From contig CP073691.1 in assembly GCA_018228685.1 (NCBI GenBank), positions 1,984,001 through 2,048,000 of the forward strand: 64,000 bases of DNA, written 5' to 3'. Each line of letters begins with the position of its first letter. The first letter of the stretch is position 1. A model generated the notes under the pieces. The model had not been told where the DNA came from, ran no database searches, and worked only from the letters and a program-made list of their open reading frames with translations. This document shows, piece by piece, positions 42,023-51,344 of the stretch. The position numbers and the translations under genes are program-made. Source of the DNA: Clostridiaceae bacterium Marseille-Q4149. Its GTDB lineage: Bacteria > Bacillota > Clostridia > Oscillospirales > Oscillospiraceae.

Positions 42023-42455
42023 CTATAAAAGAGCGTATTGGTTATCCGAAGTATAAGTATAACTCTTATTGGATATTCTCAGCATATCGTAATTCTTTGG
42101 ATTTGCGATGGCATCGTAGCAAAACTCAGCACCCATCATTAGTTGGCGCTGACATTCGCCAATCTCAGGAACTACATCAGCATAGATGCTATTATTTACA
42201 TAGCACATAGAACATGATATGGGATTTAACTCTACAATGTCTATATACGAATTACCGTTGCTGTCAATAAATTCGCCTAAATCTAATGCGTAGTTAGCTG
42301 GGAAAACGCCCAATCTTCTAATGTGATCTACCATATGTATGGCAATATTTTTGTGTGATTTTGGCACGGTGTGTTTGAGTGAATGGAGCGCCCTGGATGA
42401 GTTGACAACCTGATTATTCAAAATAATGTGCCTGATTTCGCGTGTGCCCAACTGC
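42023..42455 (-). pseudogene. ATP-grasp-like C-terminal fragment
   Basis: Reads from about LGTREIRHIILNNQVVNSSR to a stop near 42023, with LGEFIDSNGNSYIDIVELNP, which looks like the metal-binding end of an ATP-grasp fold. No N-terminal half or start is present; it is joined out of frame to the DtxR fragment. The family call is tentative. Confidence 0.45.
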
Positions 42456-42614
42456 ATGATTAACGCTCGCTTTAGATACATTCATGTACTCAGCAACCTC
42501 TACTGAACGAACTGAACCATGTTGCGCTTCAAGAATAAATATGGCTTTTAGATAGTCTTCTCCTGAAGAATGAAGTCTTTCTTTTGTAACCGCCTCAGCC
42601 ACACTGCTGGACAT
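42414..42614 (-). pseudogene. Truncated DtxR/MntR-family metalloregulator (DNA-binding half only)
   Basis: TAATG overlap with the solute-binding protein gene places it as the last gene of the importer operon. Residues 1-53 (SGEDYLKAIFILEAQ, VRSVEVAEYMNVSKASVNHAV) are the winged helix-turn-helix start of DtxR-like repressors; the sequence then breaks to HTRNQAHYFE and stop. The metal-binding and dimerisation domain is lost at a recombination junction near 42455. The family binds palindromes like those found in front of this and neighbouring operons. Confidence 0.8.
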
Positions 42615-44239
42615 TATTTCACATGAACAGATGCAATGTCTACGTAGCTGGCATCTGTGTAGAAGTCATAGCCAGTTATCTTATCAGTATTCCACAGAGC
42701 CAGATCGTGAGTGCCGGTTACAGGCACCAGAAGATTCTGATCTGCAATACCATTCAGAATCATTCCATAGATTTCCTGCACACGCCGAGAATCAGAAGTG
42801 GAGTCCAATTCTGCGAAAATTTCAGGATTCTCAAAGAAAGCAGAGAACTGGCAGAGGATCGGATCACCCATAGCGCCAGGAGCCATATTGCTCATATCTG
42901 TTGCAGGGTCAAAGGAACCGCCAGCAGTATTGTAGAAGGTCAGATCATATTCGCCAGCCATCAAGGCTCCATACCAGGTGTTCATGTCTACTGCATCAAT
43001 AGTAACATCGAAGCCGAGTTCTTTAAGAGAAGCTGCAATAGAAAGAACTGCATTGTCAACACTTGCAAGGCTCTGAGAATAGTTGAAATGAATGGCGAGA
43101 GAAGTTCCGTCCTTCTCCAGGATACCGTCATCATTGGTATCCTCATAGCCGGCTTCCTTCATGAGCTGCTTTGCCTTTTCCATGTCGGTAGGATAGGTCT
43201 TAACCTCCACACCGCAGTTGGGCTTTTCATTCGTAAAGAGGGTTTCGGCAGCAGTCTCCAGACCATCGAAAACAGAGGTTTCCAACTCCTGCTGATTAAC
43301 AGCGTAGGATACTGCTTCCCTTACAAGAGGATCATTAAAGGGAGCCTTATTCAGGTTCATACCCAGATAACGAGTTTGGTTGGTGCTGTCATCCATGGCA
43401 TGACCGAAAGCGGCATCCCGGGAAATTTCCGTGTAGCCTTCTGCGCTAAGTCTGCTGGAGCCGAGAATTGCATCGATTTCGCCGTTGCGCAGAGCAAGAA
43501 TTTTTGCAGCATTATCAGGAATCACTTTGACTTTGAACTCGTCCACTTCAGGAGCTTCGCCCCAGTAGTAGGGATTGCGGATAAAGGTATAGGTATCTCC
43601 CTCGACCCGGTCAAACATATAGGGACCAGTACCCATAGTTGCACTCACGCAATTCTCGTAAGCCTTTTCTACGCCGCCTTCAAAGGCTGCGGGATTCACA
43701 ATACCAAGAGGCAGCGCCATGGTCAGATTGTCAAGAGCAGCGTAATAAGGGGTCTTCAAAGTCATTACAAAGGTTTTTTCATCCGGGGTTTCCAGCTTGT
43801 CAAACAAAGTAGTGAGCTTACCGAAGGCACCATTCTGGGGACCCAGATGGGTTACTACTGCTTCAAGGGTCATCTTTACTGCCTCGGAAGTCAGAGGAGT
43901 ACCGTCAGAAAATTTGACACCATCACGCAGATGGAAGGTGTAAGTCTTGCCGTCATCACTGATTTCCCAGGTTTCAGCCAACTCGCCCTGGATCTTCCCG
44001 TTATCATCGTAGCTTACCAGAGTGTTGTAAAAATTACGACTCCAGAATCCGGCACCATAAGTGCTGGATACCATAGGCGTGATGACAGGATAGAAGCCTA
44101 CAGAAAAGTCCCAATTCTCGGTGACAGTGATTGAGACCGGCTCTGCATCGGTTTTCTCGTCAGGGTTCGTGCCGCAAGCAGCCATAGCAAGGCACATCAC
44201 AAGTGCGAGTCCGAAAGCTAAAAGTTTTTTCAGTTTCAT
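42614..44239 (-). CDS. ABC importer solute-binding lipoprotein (NikA/OppA family)
   Basis: 541-residue SBP_bac_5 protein. Signal peptide and lipobox LAMAACG place it on the outer membrane face. Family pieces GELAETWEISDDGKTYTFHL, LRDGVKFSDGTPLTSEAV and TGPYMFDRVEGDTYTFIRNP are clear. Members bind peptides, nickel chelates or opine-type metallophores. Start at 44239 fits AAAGGAGATTTTGTAC. It follows the two ATPase and two permease genes in one operon headed by a DtxR-like operator, so a metal chelate is the favoured ligand. Confidence 0.9.
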   Translation of the reverse strand: MKLKKLLAFGLALVMCLAMAACGTNPDEKTDAEPVSITVTENWDFSVGFYPVITPMVSSTYGAGFWSRNFYNTLVSYDDNGKIQGELAETWEISDDGKTYTFHLRDGVKFSDGTPLTSEAVKMTLEAVVTHLGPQNGAFGKLTTLFDKLETPDEKTFVMTLKTPYYAALDNLTMALPLGIVNPAAFEGGVEKAYENCVSATMGTGPYMFDRVEGDTYTFIRNPYYWGEAPEVDEFKVKVIPDNAAKILALRNGEIDAILGSSRLSAEGYTEISRDAAFGHAMDDSTNQTRYLGMNLNKAPFNDPLVREAVSYAVNQQELETSVFDGLETAAETLFTNEKPNCGVEVKTYPTDMEKAKQLMKEAGYEDTNDDGILEKDGTSLAIHFNYSQSLASVDNAVLSIAASLKELGFDVTIDAVDMNTWYGALMAGEYDLTFYNTAGGSFDPATDMSNMAPGAMGDPILCQFSAFFENPEIFAELDSTSDSRRVQEIYGMILNGIADQNLLVPVTGTHDLALWNTDKITGYDFYTDASYVDIASVHVK

Positions 44240-44307
44240 GTACAAAATCTCCTTTATTTATTTTTATATCATGCTTTTCAGCAGGGTATACGTATTTATT
44301 GAATGGT

Positions 44308-45075
44308 TTAACCCAAATATGGAGCAATAGAATGCAGCAGAAGCTTGGTATACGGATGTGTAAAGCAGTCTGTCGAACCGTGAAATGTACGGTCTTCGAT
44401 AATCTTACCGCAGCGCATCACCATCACACGGTCTGCAAGATATAGCGCAACGTCCAGGTCATGGGTAATGAAAAAGCAAGTCATTTTTCGCTCCTGATGG
44501 AGTCGCTTCAGCAAATCAAGAATATGTTTACGAACCAGGACATCCAGCCCACTGACTGCTTCATCAAAAATCAACACATCCGGTTGAGCCGCTAACGCTC
44601 TTGCAATACATACACGTTTTTGTTGTCCACCGGATAGCTCATGAGCTTTTCGCAGCTTGATCTCTTCGGGAAGCTCCATCATGGTAAGAAGATCATTGAT
44701 TTCCCGTTCTTCTTCCTTTTTGCTGAGTTTTCTGAAATTGCGAATTGGCTCTGCAATGATTTGATATACCGTAAAGCGAGGGTCCATTGCTCCCTTGCCA
44801 TCCTGAAGAATCAGCTGTATTTTAGATCGCAGTACCTGCTTTTGCTTGCCCCGGCAGAGGGAAATGTTTTTTCCTTCAAACAGTACCTCTCCAGAAGATG
44901 GAACCAGAAGACCGCACATGAGCTGAGCCAAAGTGCTTTTACCAGATCCGCTTTCTCCTACCAAAGCGCAAAATGAACCATTCTGAATAGTAAAATCTAC
45001 ATGATCAACGGCCAGAAGCTCGTTGCTTGTGCCTTGTTCGTGAAATTCTTTTGATAGGTTGTTGACTTTAATCAT
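44308..45075 (-). CDS. ABC importer ATPase (NikE/OppF type)
   Basis: 255 residues: GESGSGKSTLAQLM, ILQDGKGAMDPRFTV, LSGGQQKRVCIARALA, VLIFDEAVSGLD, FFITHDL. Overlaps the NikD-like gene by 4 bases. Second ATPase of the dipeptide/nickel-type importer. Confidence 0.92.
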   Translation of the reverse strand: MIKVNNLSKEFHEQGTSNELLAVDHVDFTIQNGSFCALVGESGSGKSTLAQLMCGLLVPSSGEVLFEGKNISLCRGKQKQVLRSKIQLILQDGKGAMDPRFTVYQIIAEPIRNFRKLSKKEEEREINDLLTMMELPEEIKLRKAHELSGGQQKRVCIARALAAQPDVLIFDEAVSGLDVLVRKHILDLLKRLHQERKMTCFFITHDLDVALYLADRVMVMRCGKIIEDRTFHGSTDCFTHPYTKLLLHSIAPYLG

Positions 45076-45875
45076 GATTCCGCCCCTTTCGTGAAAGCAC
45101 AGGAAAGGGAGTAAGCTTCAATCAGCGACCTTGTATAAGGTTCTGTGGTATGATCGAAGACAGATTGAACTTCACCGGATTCTATAATTTTTCCTTCTTT
45201 CATCACCAACACGTTTCCACCTAATTGAAGAGCTGTTGCGAAATCATGAGTTACCATAAGAATCCCAACTCCATTTGCTTTCATCTGCGAAAATAAATCT
45301 ATGATTCCATTTCTGTGAATCACATCCAAAGCAGTTGTCGGCTCATCGGCAAGCACGAATTTTGCATCAAGCATCATAGCCATTGCGATAATGACACGCT
45401 GAAGCATTCCTCCGGAAAGCATATGGGGGTATGCTCTGTATACCCTGTCAGGATCATCTAAGCCTACATCATGCAGAAGCCGCAGAATATAGTTGTAACG
45501 CTGCTGGCGGGATTTGTCGGAATGAAGCCGTAGCGTTTCATCCATCTGTCTGCCAATACGCATAGAAGGGTCCAATGCAGTCATTGGATTTTGCGGGATA
45601 TAGACAATCTGGTTTCCGTATATTCCTCGTCTCTGCTTTTCTGACGAATTCAAAAGATCAGTCTCGCCGAAGAAAACGGAACCCGACACCTTAAATTTTT
45701 TAGGGTCCAATAAGTTTAGCACCGCACTACAGGTCATTGTTTTGCCGCTGCCTGACTGGCCTAACAAGATCAAAGACTCTCCTTCTTTGACTGCAAAGGA
45801 TATTTCAGAAACCAAGTTATCCGTGCCTGACCGAAGATTAATGCTTAAATGATCAATCATAAGTGATGGCATCAT
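45072..45875 (-). CDS. ABC importer ATPase (NikD/OppD type)
   Basis: 267 residues: GQSGSGKTMTCSAV, YIPQNPMTALDPSMRIG, MLSGGMLQRVIIAMAMM, FVLADEPTTALDV, MVTHDF. Overlaps the upstream permease by 4 bases. It ends soon after the H-loop, shorter than OppD with its C-terminal extension. Confidence 0.92.
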   Translation of the reverse strand: MMPSLMIDHLSINLRSGTDNLVSEISFAVKEGESLILLGQSGSGKTMTCSAVLNLLDPKKFKVSGSVFFGETDLLNSSEKQRRGIYGNQIVYIPQNPMTALDPSMRIGRQMDETLRLHSDKSRQQRYNYILRLLHDVGLDDPDRVYRAYPHMLSGGMLQRVIIAMAMMLDAKFVLADEPTTALDVIHRNGIIDLFSQMKANGVGILMVTHDFATALQLGGNVLVMKEGKIIESGEVQSVFDHTTEPYTRSLIEAYSLSCAFTKGAES

Positions 45876-46696
45876 AGGCTGTCCTCCTCCGGCGTCAGAA
45901 TATCACGGAGTGCTTCTCCAAATAAATTGAAGCCTGCTGCCGTTACGAAGATGCACAAGCCTGGATAGATTAGCAATTCCGGATGAGAGTAAAGCGCTGT
46001 CCTGGCATCATTTAACATGGCACCCCATTCCGGTGTGCCGGAGGGAAGGCCAAGTCCGAGGAAAGCAAAGCTGGAAACCATAATGATGGAAGAAGCGACA
46101 CCAGTGGAAACATACACAAGAAACTGTGGCAGAATGTTAGGAATCAGATGTCTGAAGACCAGCTTTCCTGTATTGCACCCAGAAATCCGGGCTGCCAGGA
46201 TATAATCTTTACCCATTTCTTGAACGGAATAAGATCTGACAATACGAACAAACCAAGCCCAGGTCGCTATCACAACAGAAACGGCAATGTTTTGGAGTCC
46301 GTTCCCCAGAACGCCTATGACAGCAATAGCAATGATAAGAGAAGGAAAAGCAATAAACACATCACAGAGTATAGTAATGAAATGGTCTGCTTTTTCTCCA
46401 GCACAGGCGCTAAAAGTACCGACAATCAGACCAATCACAGACAAAATCAGCAGCACAGGTAAACTGATTCCGATGGAATATCTGGCTCCATACAGCAGCC
46501 TTGATAAGGTACACCTGCCCAATTGATCTGTTCCAAGAGGGTATTCTGCGTCAGGCTGAGCATACTTTTGCGATAAATTCACCAATTCAGGGTCGTGAGG
46601 CGAAAAAGCAGGTGCTGCAATCGCAATCACAATCACAATAGCAATCAGGCACAGACCGATGATTGCCTGCGGCCTTTTGAGTAGCTTATGTATCAT
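45872..46696 (-). CDS. ABC importer permease (NikC/DppC type)
   Basis: 274 residues, six helices; N-terminal helix IIGLCLIAIVIVIAIAAPAF, then HDPELVNLSQKYAQPDAEYP and PLGTDQLGRCTLSRLLYGAR, hallmarks of DppC/NikC. The EAA-type loop is in the C-terminal half. Overlaps the partner permease by 11 bases. Confidence 0.93.
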   Translation of the reverse strand: MIHKLLKRPQAIIGLCLIAIVIVIAIAAPAFSPHDPELVNLSQKYAQPDAEYPLGTDQLGRCTLSRLLYGARYSIGISLPVLLILSVIGLIVGTFSACAGEKADHFITILCDVFIAFPSLIIAIAVIGVLGNGLQNIAVSVVIATWAWFVRIVRSYSVQEMGKDYILAARISGCNTGKLVFRHLIPNILPQFLVYVSTGVASSIIMVSSFAFLGLGLPSGTPEWGAMLNDARTALYSHPELLIYPGLCIFVTAAGFNLFGEALRDILTPEEDSL

Positions 46697-47627
46697 TTTC
46701 TTCCCTCACCATCCATGGACAAAGCAGACGGTTGATTATGTCTGCCATGAAATTTGCGACGACAAAAATTGCTGCAATGACGACTATACAGGTAGAAACT
46801 GCAATCGTATCTGCTGCAATCACACTGTCCACCAGATAAGTTCCGATTCCCTTGATTGAAAAAACACTTTCGATTACCGCCCCTCCGGCAATTAGAAAGC
46901 CGAATTGCTGAAAGAAAATTGTAACAACAGGCGGTAAGGCATTTCGCAGAATGTGGCATACCAGAATTCTGTTGGCAGATAGTCCACGGGCTTTTGCAAA
47001 CCGAACATAATCAGAAGATAATTCAGCCAGAAGAGAGGAACGCATAATTCGGATGAGTGAACACGAACTGGGAACCGCCAGGGCAAATGAAGGTAGTAAA
47101 AAGCCCCTCCAACCTGGACTTGGTAAGACACTGAACCATTTCAGATGAATCGCAAAGAACAGTAGAAGAAGGAATCCCAGCCAGAAAGTTGGCACACAAA
47201 TACCGCAGATAGTAATGCCTCTGGTAACCTGATCGAAAAGGCGGTTCCGCTTTCTGGCACAGAGCAAACTAATCGGAACGGTGAGCATGATAATCCATAG
47301 AATGGCCATCCCTACAAGAGATGTGGTCGTAGCCAGATACTTGTGCAGATCCTTTACAATCGGTTGATGAGTGGTCAAAGAAGTCCCAAGTTCTCCTGTA
47401 AACATTCCGGAAAGCCACTGAATATATCGCACAGGGAGAGGTTGATCCAATCCCATTTCCACCCGAATCATCTCAATCTGTTCCGGCGTAGGATTGGATA
47501 CGCCTCGGTGTGCAATAATTTCTGCAGGATCTTTTCCGGACCAAGCAATCAACAAAAAACTTAGAATGCTGACGCCTACCAGCACAATGAGGAAGCTAAT
47601 GATCCTTTTTCCAATATATTTCTTCAA
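46686..47627 (-). CDS. ABC importer permease (NikB/DppB type)
   Basis: 313 residues from TTG 47627, placed by GAGGAGGTGCATTA; a GTG nine bases upstream has no spacing to the ribosome site. KRIISFLIVLVGVSILSFLL and MRSSLLAELSSDYVRFAKAR are DppB/NikB hallmarks. First gene of the importer operon, 29 bp after a DtxR-like operator. Confidence 0.92.
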   Translation of the reverse strand: MKKYIGKRIISFLIVLVGVSILSFLLIAWSGKDPAEIIAHRGVSNPTPEQIEMIRVEMGLDQPLPVRYIQWLSGMFTGELGTSLTTHQPIVKDLHKYLATTTSLVGMAILWIIMLTVPISLLCARKRNRLFDQVTRGITICGICVPTFWLGFLLLLFFAIHLKWFSVLPSPGWRGFLLPSFALAVPSSCSLIRIMRSSLLAELSSDYVRFAKARGLSANRILVCHILRNALPPVVTIFFQQFGFLIAGGAVIESVFSIKGIGTYLVDSVIAADTIAVSTCIVVIAAIFVVANFMADIINRLLCPWMVREENDT

Positions 47628-47655
47628 ATAATGCACCTCCTCACATCAGAAATCA

Positions 47656-47671
47656 GTTAGACATAGCTAAC
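47656..47671. promoter_or_regulatory. DtxR-like operator before the importer operon
   Basis: GTTAG-ACATAG-CTAAC palindrome, 29 bp upstream of the nikB-like start. Confidence 0.75.
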
Positions 47672-47684
47672 CAAATGCCTTTAT

Positions 47685-47720
47685 GTTACCCTTCAGTGCG
47701 GTCTGCATCTGAAGGGCAAC
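47685..47720 (-). terminator. Hairpin after the YbtPQ-like operon
   Basis: 12-bp stem with one G-T pair (arms 47685-47696 and 47709-47720). The T-run is poor, so read-through into the importer operon is possible. Confidence 0.5.
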
Positions 47721-47724
47721 CTGC

Positions 47725-49449
47725 TTAGTAGTTAAATTTCTCTGCCAGATTGGACTTTTCAATCATCTTTCTATATGTGGGCGACTGTTTCAGCAGATGA
47801 GCATGTTTTCCACAGGCTTCTACCGTACCTGCTTTCATAACGACGATCTTATCTGCATTTTCAATAGACTTCAGTCTGTGTGAAATAACAATCACGGTCT
47901 TGCCTTGAATCAAATGATTTAATCCAGTCTGTATCTGGACTTCTGTTTCCACATCTAACGATGCAGCAATCTCATCCAGAATGATAATTGGAGCATCCTT
48001 CAGGATTGCTCTGGCAATGGACAGCCGCTGACGTTCTCCGCCGGAGAGTTTGGCTCCATTTTCCCCGATTATTGTCTGGTAGGTGTCTGGCAGACGGCTG
48101 ACAAACTCATTGCAACCAGCCAGTTTTGCAGCTCGTATTACTTCTTCGTCAGAAGCATCCAGCCGCCCAAGGCGAATATTTTCCATAATAGAAGTATTAA
48201 ATAGAATGACTTCCTGAAAAACAATGGAAACATACTTGAACAAGCTATCAGTGTGAATTTCTCGTATGTCGGTTCCTCCGATCTGAACGGTACCGGAATC
48301 TGCATCATATAGTCTGCTGATGAGCTTAAGCATTGTTGTTTTTCCGCAGCCGCTGGGACCGACCAATGCGGTTACCTGTCCTTGCTCCGCCGTAAAGGAT
48401 GCATGGCGAATCACCTGGGTGTCTTTCTGGTAGGAAAAAGAAACATCCTTTATTTCTACATTGAAATCTGAAAGGACTGCCCTTTCTCCGCCCTGAAGTT
48501 CATGATTCTTGATTTCACCAATCCGGGCAATTCTTGCGTCCAAATAAAAGATTTCCGTCAGATAGAGCAAAACACCACCCATGGCCCCGCTGAGTTTCGC
48601 CGCCATAATAATATAGCCCAGAAGAATCAGGATACTTACCTGACCGGAGGCGAGCATTGAAAGGCCAACAGTCGCCGTGATTCCAATAGGAAGAATAGAT
48701 AAAGTCTGGCCGATTGTAACAGGAATCGTCTGGGTGATCTGAGCTTTCCATTGAAGATTTTCTGACTCATCCAACTGCTGGTCCATTTGAGCTTCTACTT
48801 TTTCTTTCAACCCATAGCTTTTAATTTCCTGATTCAGTTCGATTGCATTCTGAAAGCTTTCGGAAATATCTCTCAACTTATCATAATGTTTATTTACATC
48901 TCTGACCTGCAGTTTCTTTGTCAGGAAAAGAACCGAAGCAGAAGTAAGAACGGGAAGCAATACACAGAGACCTAATTTCCAATTCATGATCAGAAGGGCT
49001 ACGCTGATAACCAAAAAGTAAATTGCAAACCCTATGGAATTAGCCACTGCGTTCGCAAAAGCATGCTCAATCGAAGCCACATCTGCCATGATTGTTTGAG
49101 CAAGGTCAGACAAATTGTGCTTTGAAAAATAGGATAGGGGCAGTTTGGAAAGCTGTTCCGCCAGATCAATTCTTAAATTTGCAGATTCCTGGTAGGTTTC
49201 ATCATAGGTCGTTTTATAGTTATAGTTAATAACTAAGTACATCACCAGGGTCGCTGCCAGCATAAACAGGAGATATACCACCGGTTTCCCGGTATTTCCA
49301 TTCAACAGCCTGTCTGCAAACAGAAAAACACAGATCATCGGCGGTACAAAAGAAACATAATAGAGAAAGAATGACCAGATTGATTTTGCAAGGCCCTTCA
49401 CACCCGAATCGCTCAGCTGGAAGGCTCTTTTTAGATATGTCTTCATCAT
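47725..49449 (-). CDS. ABC transporter half-subunit (YbtQ/YbtP-like)
   Basis: 574 residues: six-helix type-1 membrane domain and ATPase domain with GPSGCGKTTMLKL, LSGGERQRLSIARA, IIILDEIAASLD and VISHRLKS. Organisation is that of the yersiniabactin YbtP/YbtQ pair, whose exporter-type fold imports metal-siderophores. Start at 49449 fits GGAGG and the ATGA overlap with the upstream gene. Pairs with the next subunit. Confidence 0.85.
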   Translation of the reverse strand: MMKTYLKRAFQLSDSGVKGLAKSIWSFFLYYVSFVPPMICVFLFADRLLNGNTGKPVVYLLFMLAATLVMYLVINYNYKTTYDETYQESANLRIDLAEQLSKLPLSYFSKHNLSDLAQTIMADVASIEHAFANAVANSIGFAIYFLVISVALLIMNWKLGLCVLLPVLTSASVLFLTKKLQVRDVNKHYDKLRDISESFQNAIELNQEIKSYGLKEKVEAQMDQQLDESENLQWKAQITQTIPVTIGQTLSILPIGITATVGLSMLASGQVSILILLGYIIMAAKLSGAMGGVLLYLTEIFYLDARIARIGEIKNHELQGGERAVLSDFNVEIKDVSFSYQKDTQVIRHASFTAEQGQVTALVGPSGCGKTTMLKLISRLYDADSGTVQIGGTDIREIHTDSLFKYVSIVFQEVILFNTSIMENIRLGRLDASDEEVIRAAKLAGCNEFVSRLPDTYQTIIGENGAKLSGGERQRLSIARAILKDAPIIILDEIAASLDVETEVQIQTGLNHLIQGKTVIVISHRLKSIENADKIVVMKAGTVEACGKHAHLLKQSPTYRKMIEKSNLAEKFNY

Positions 49450-51197
49450 GCCAACCTCCACTGATTTGCCTTGCAGTATACATCCTGAAAATCCTTATAA
49501 CGTCCATTGCAGGCCATCAGTTCATTGTGGGTTCCCTGTTCCACAACTTTTCCGTTCTGGACAAACAGGATCTGGTCTACATTCTGAATAGAGGACAGCC
49601 TGTGTGCAATCATGATAACTGTTTTGCCCCTCATCAGTTTTTGGAAAGCCTGCTGCAACTCGTATTCATTTTCCGGATCTGCAGCTGCAGAAGCCTCATC
49701 CATAATGACGATATTCGCATTCTTTAGAATAGCCCTTGCAATGGCGATCCTTTGCACCTCACCACCGGAAAGGTATACGCCCTTTGCCCCTATGACGGTC
49801 ATCTCCCGCTGGGGGAATTTGTCAAGGATGGATGTGCAGTTCGCTGCGTCAAGTGCATCCATAATCTGCTGCCGTGTTGCCTGAGGATTTCCGATTCGGA
49901 CATTTTCGTAAATTGAGGTCTTTAGTAATTGACTGCGCTGGAAAACAAATGCGATGTTCTGAATGAGAGCTTTTTCAGAATAACTCCGAATGTTCTTTCC
50001 ACCAATCAGAATTTCGCCGCCATCGACAGGATAAAACCCTGAAATCAGCTTTGCAATGGTAGATTTTCCTCCCCCGGAAGACCCGATGAGCGCATAAGTT
50101 TTATTCTGATGAAGTGTCAGGCTGAAATCCTTCAGCACGAAGTTGTCATCATACTTAAAGTCAACATGACGAAATTCAATATTGAAATCTTGGAAGGTCT
50201 CTTCGTTTCCATGTGGAAGCTTTGCCTGATCCATAGAAGTAGTCAGCTCATCAAGCTGATTCAGCGTATTTTGTGCGCCAAAGTTATCCTGCCCCGTAAA
50301 CATGATCGATGTGAAAGAAGTAAATACAGCTCCGGAGAACACAGCAAAGAAAACAATCTTTGCCAGGATTAGCATAGCAGGTTCTCCATAGCTGATGAAT
50401 ACAACTGCGGCTGGTACAGCAAAAGCATAAAACACGTTGAACAGAACCTGGAATCCGACGTAGGGATTCTTACAGCTGAGGCTATACTGATAGACGTACT
50501 GTTTGTACTCTTTGATCGAGTTAATCAGAGTTTTGTAATACTGTACAGTTACACCGAAGATTTTTATGATCTGCATTCCTCTGACATATTCTACTGTTGC
50601 CGCACTCATTTTTTGAAGCGCCGCTGAATAGCCAGACAGAAATTCAGTACCACCGGACATTTTACGATACTGAAGAACACCAATCACAGTTGTAAGGATC
50701 AGGAGAATACCAAGGCGATAGTCTATTGCAAACATCAGCACAAACATTAACACCGGCGTCATAACAGCAGTGACGTTGTCCGGAATCAAATGGGCCACTG
50801 TTTTGTGTGTTTCTGCTGCGTTATCATCAATAATTTTTCGAATCTCTCCAGAGCTGTTATGGTCAAAAAAGGAAGAAGAGGCATCCAATAATTTATGAAG
50901 CCCATTTTTCCTTAAGTTTGTTTCAAGCCGGAAGCCTAAGTAGTGGGAACACGTTGCCGATGCAATGTTGAGAATGCCTCGTAAAATCATAAGTATGACT
51001 ACAATAATTGCGTCATACATAGCCTTCTCATATACGGGAATAACCAAAATAGACACAATGGACTGCCACAAAAACCAATATGCTCCCATATATGAGCAGA
51101 CGGCAGCGGCAGATAGTGCCATGGAGAAATATGCCCAAATTCTTTTATCTGGGACATAATGAAATAGTTTTTTATATAAACTGCGCATTGACTTCAA
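49446..51197 (-). CDS. ABC transporter half-subunit (YbtP/YbtQ-like)
   Basis: 583 residues from TTG 51197 (GAGGTGTATAT upstream; ATG 51188 is the alternative). ATPase motifs GSSGGGKSTIAKL, LSGGEVQRIAIARA, IVIMDEASAAADPENE, MIAHRLSS. First gene of a two-gene operon divergent from the AraC gene with a DtxR-like operator between. Likely substrate is a small chelate or peptide, direction unproven. Confidence 0.85.
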   Translation of the reverse strand: MKSMRSLYKKLFHYVPDKRIWAYFSMALSAAAVCSYMGAYWFLWQSIVSILVIPVYEKAMYDAIIVVILMILRGILNIASATCSHYLGFRLETNLRKNGLHKLLDASSSFFDHNSSGEIRKIIDDNAAETHKTVAHLIPDNVTAVMTPVLMFVLMFAIDYRLGILLILTTVIGVLQYRKMSGGTEFLSGYSAALQKMSAATVEYVRGMQIIKIFGVTVQYYKTLINSIKEYKQYVYQYSLSCKNPYVGFQVLFNVFYAFAVPAAVVFISYGEPAMLILAKIVFFAVFSGAVFTSFTSIMFTGQDNFGAQNTLNQLDELTTSMDQAKLPHGNEETFQDFNIEFRHVDFKYDDNFVLKDFSLTLHQNKTYALIGSSGGGKSTIAKLISGFYPVDGGEILIGGKNIRSYSEKALIQNIAFVFQRSQLLKTSIYENVRIGNPQATRQQIMDALDAANCTSILDKFPQREMTVIGAKGVYLSGGEVQRIAIARAILKNANIVIMDEASAAADPENEYELQQAFQKLMRGKTVIMIAHRLSSIQNVDQILFVQNGKVVEQGTHNELMACNGRYKDFQDVYCKANQWRLA

Positions 51198-51252
51198 ATA
51201 TACACCTCTTTTTGCTTAAAAACGGTTTGACATACATCAACTCTTCCATTAT

Positions 51253-51270
51253 AATTAGTTGTAGCTAATT
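51253..51270. promoter_or_regulatory. DtxR-like operator between the YbtPQ-like operon and araC
   Basis: AATTAG-TTGTAG-CTAATT palindrome in the 147-bp divergent intergenic region; it could control both directions. Confidence 0.7.
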
Positions 51271-51344
51271 GTAAAGGGCAAAACAGATATAAAGTCTAAA
51301 CAAGGTATTAATAAATCTAAACGAGGCATCTTTGGGAGGAGCCA

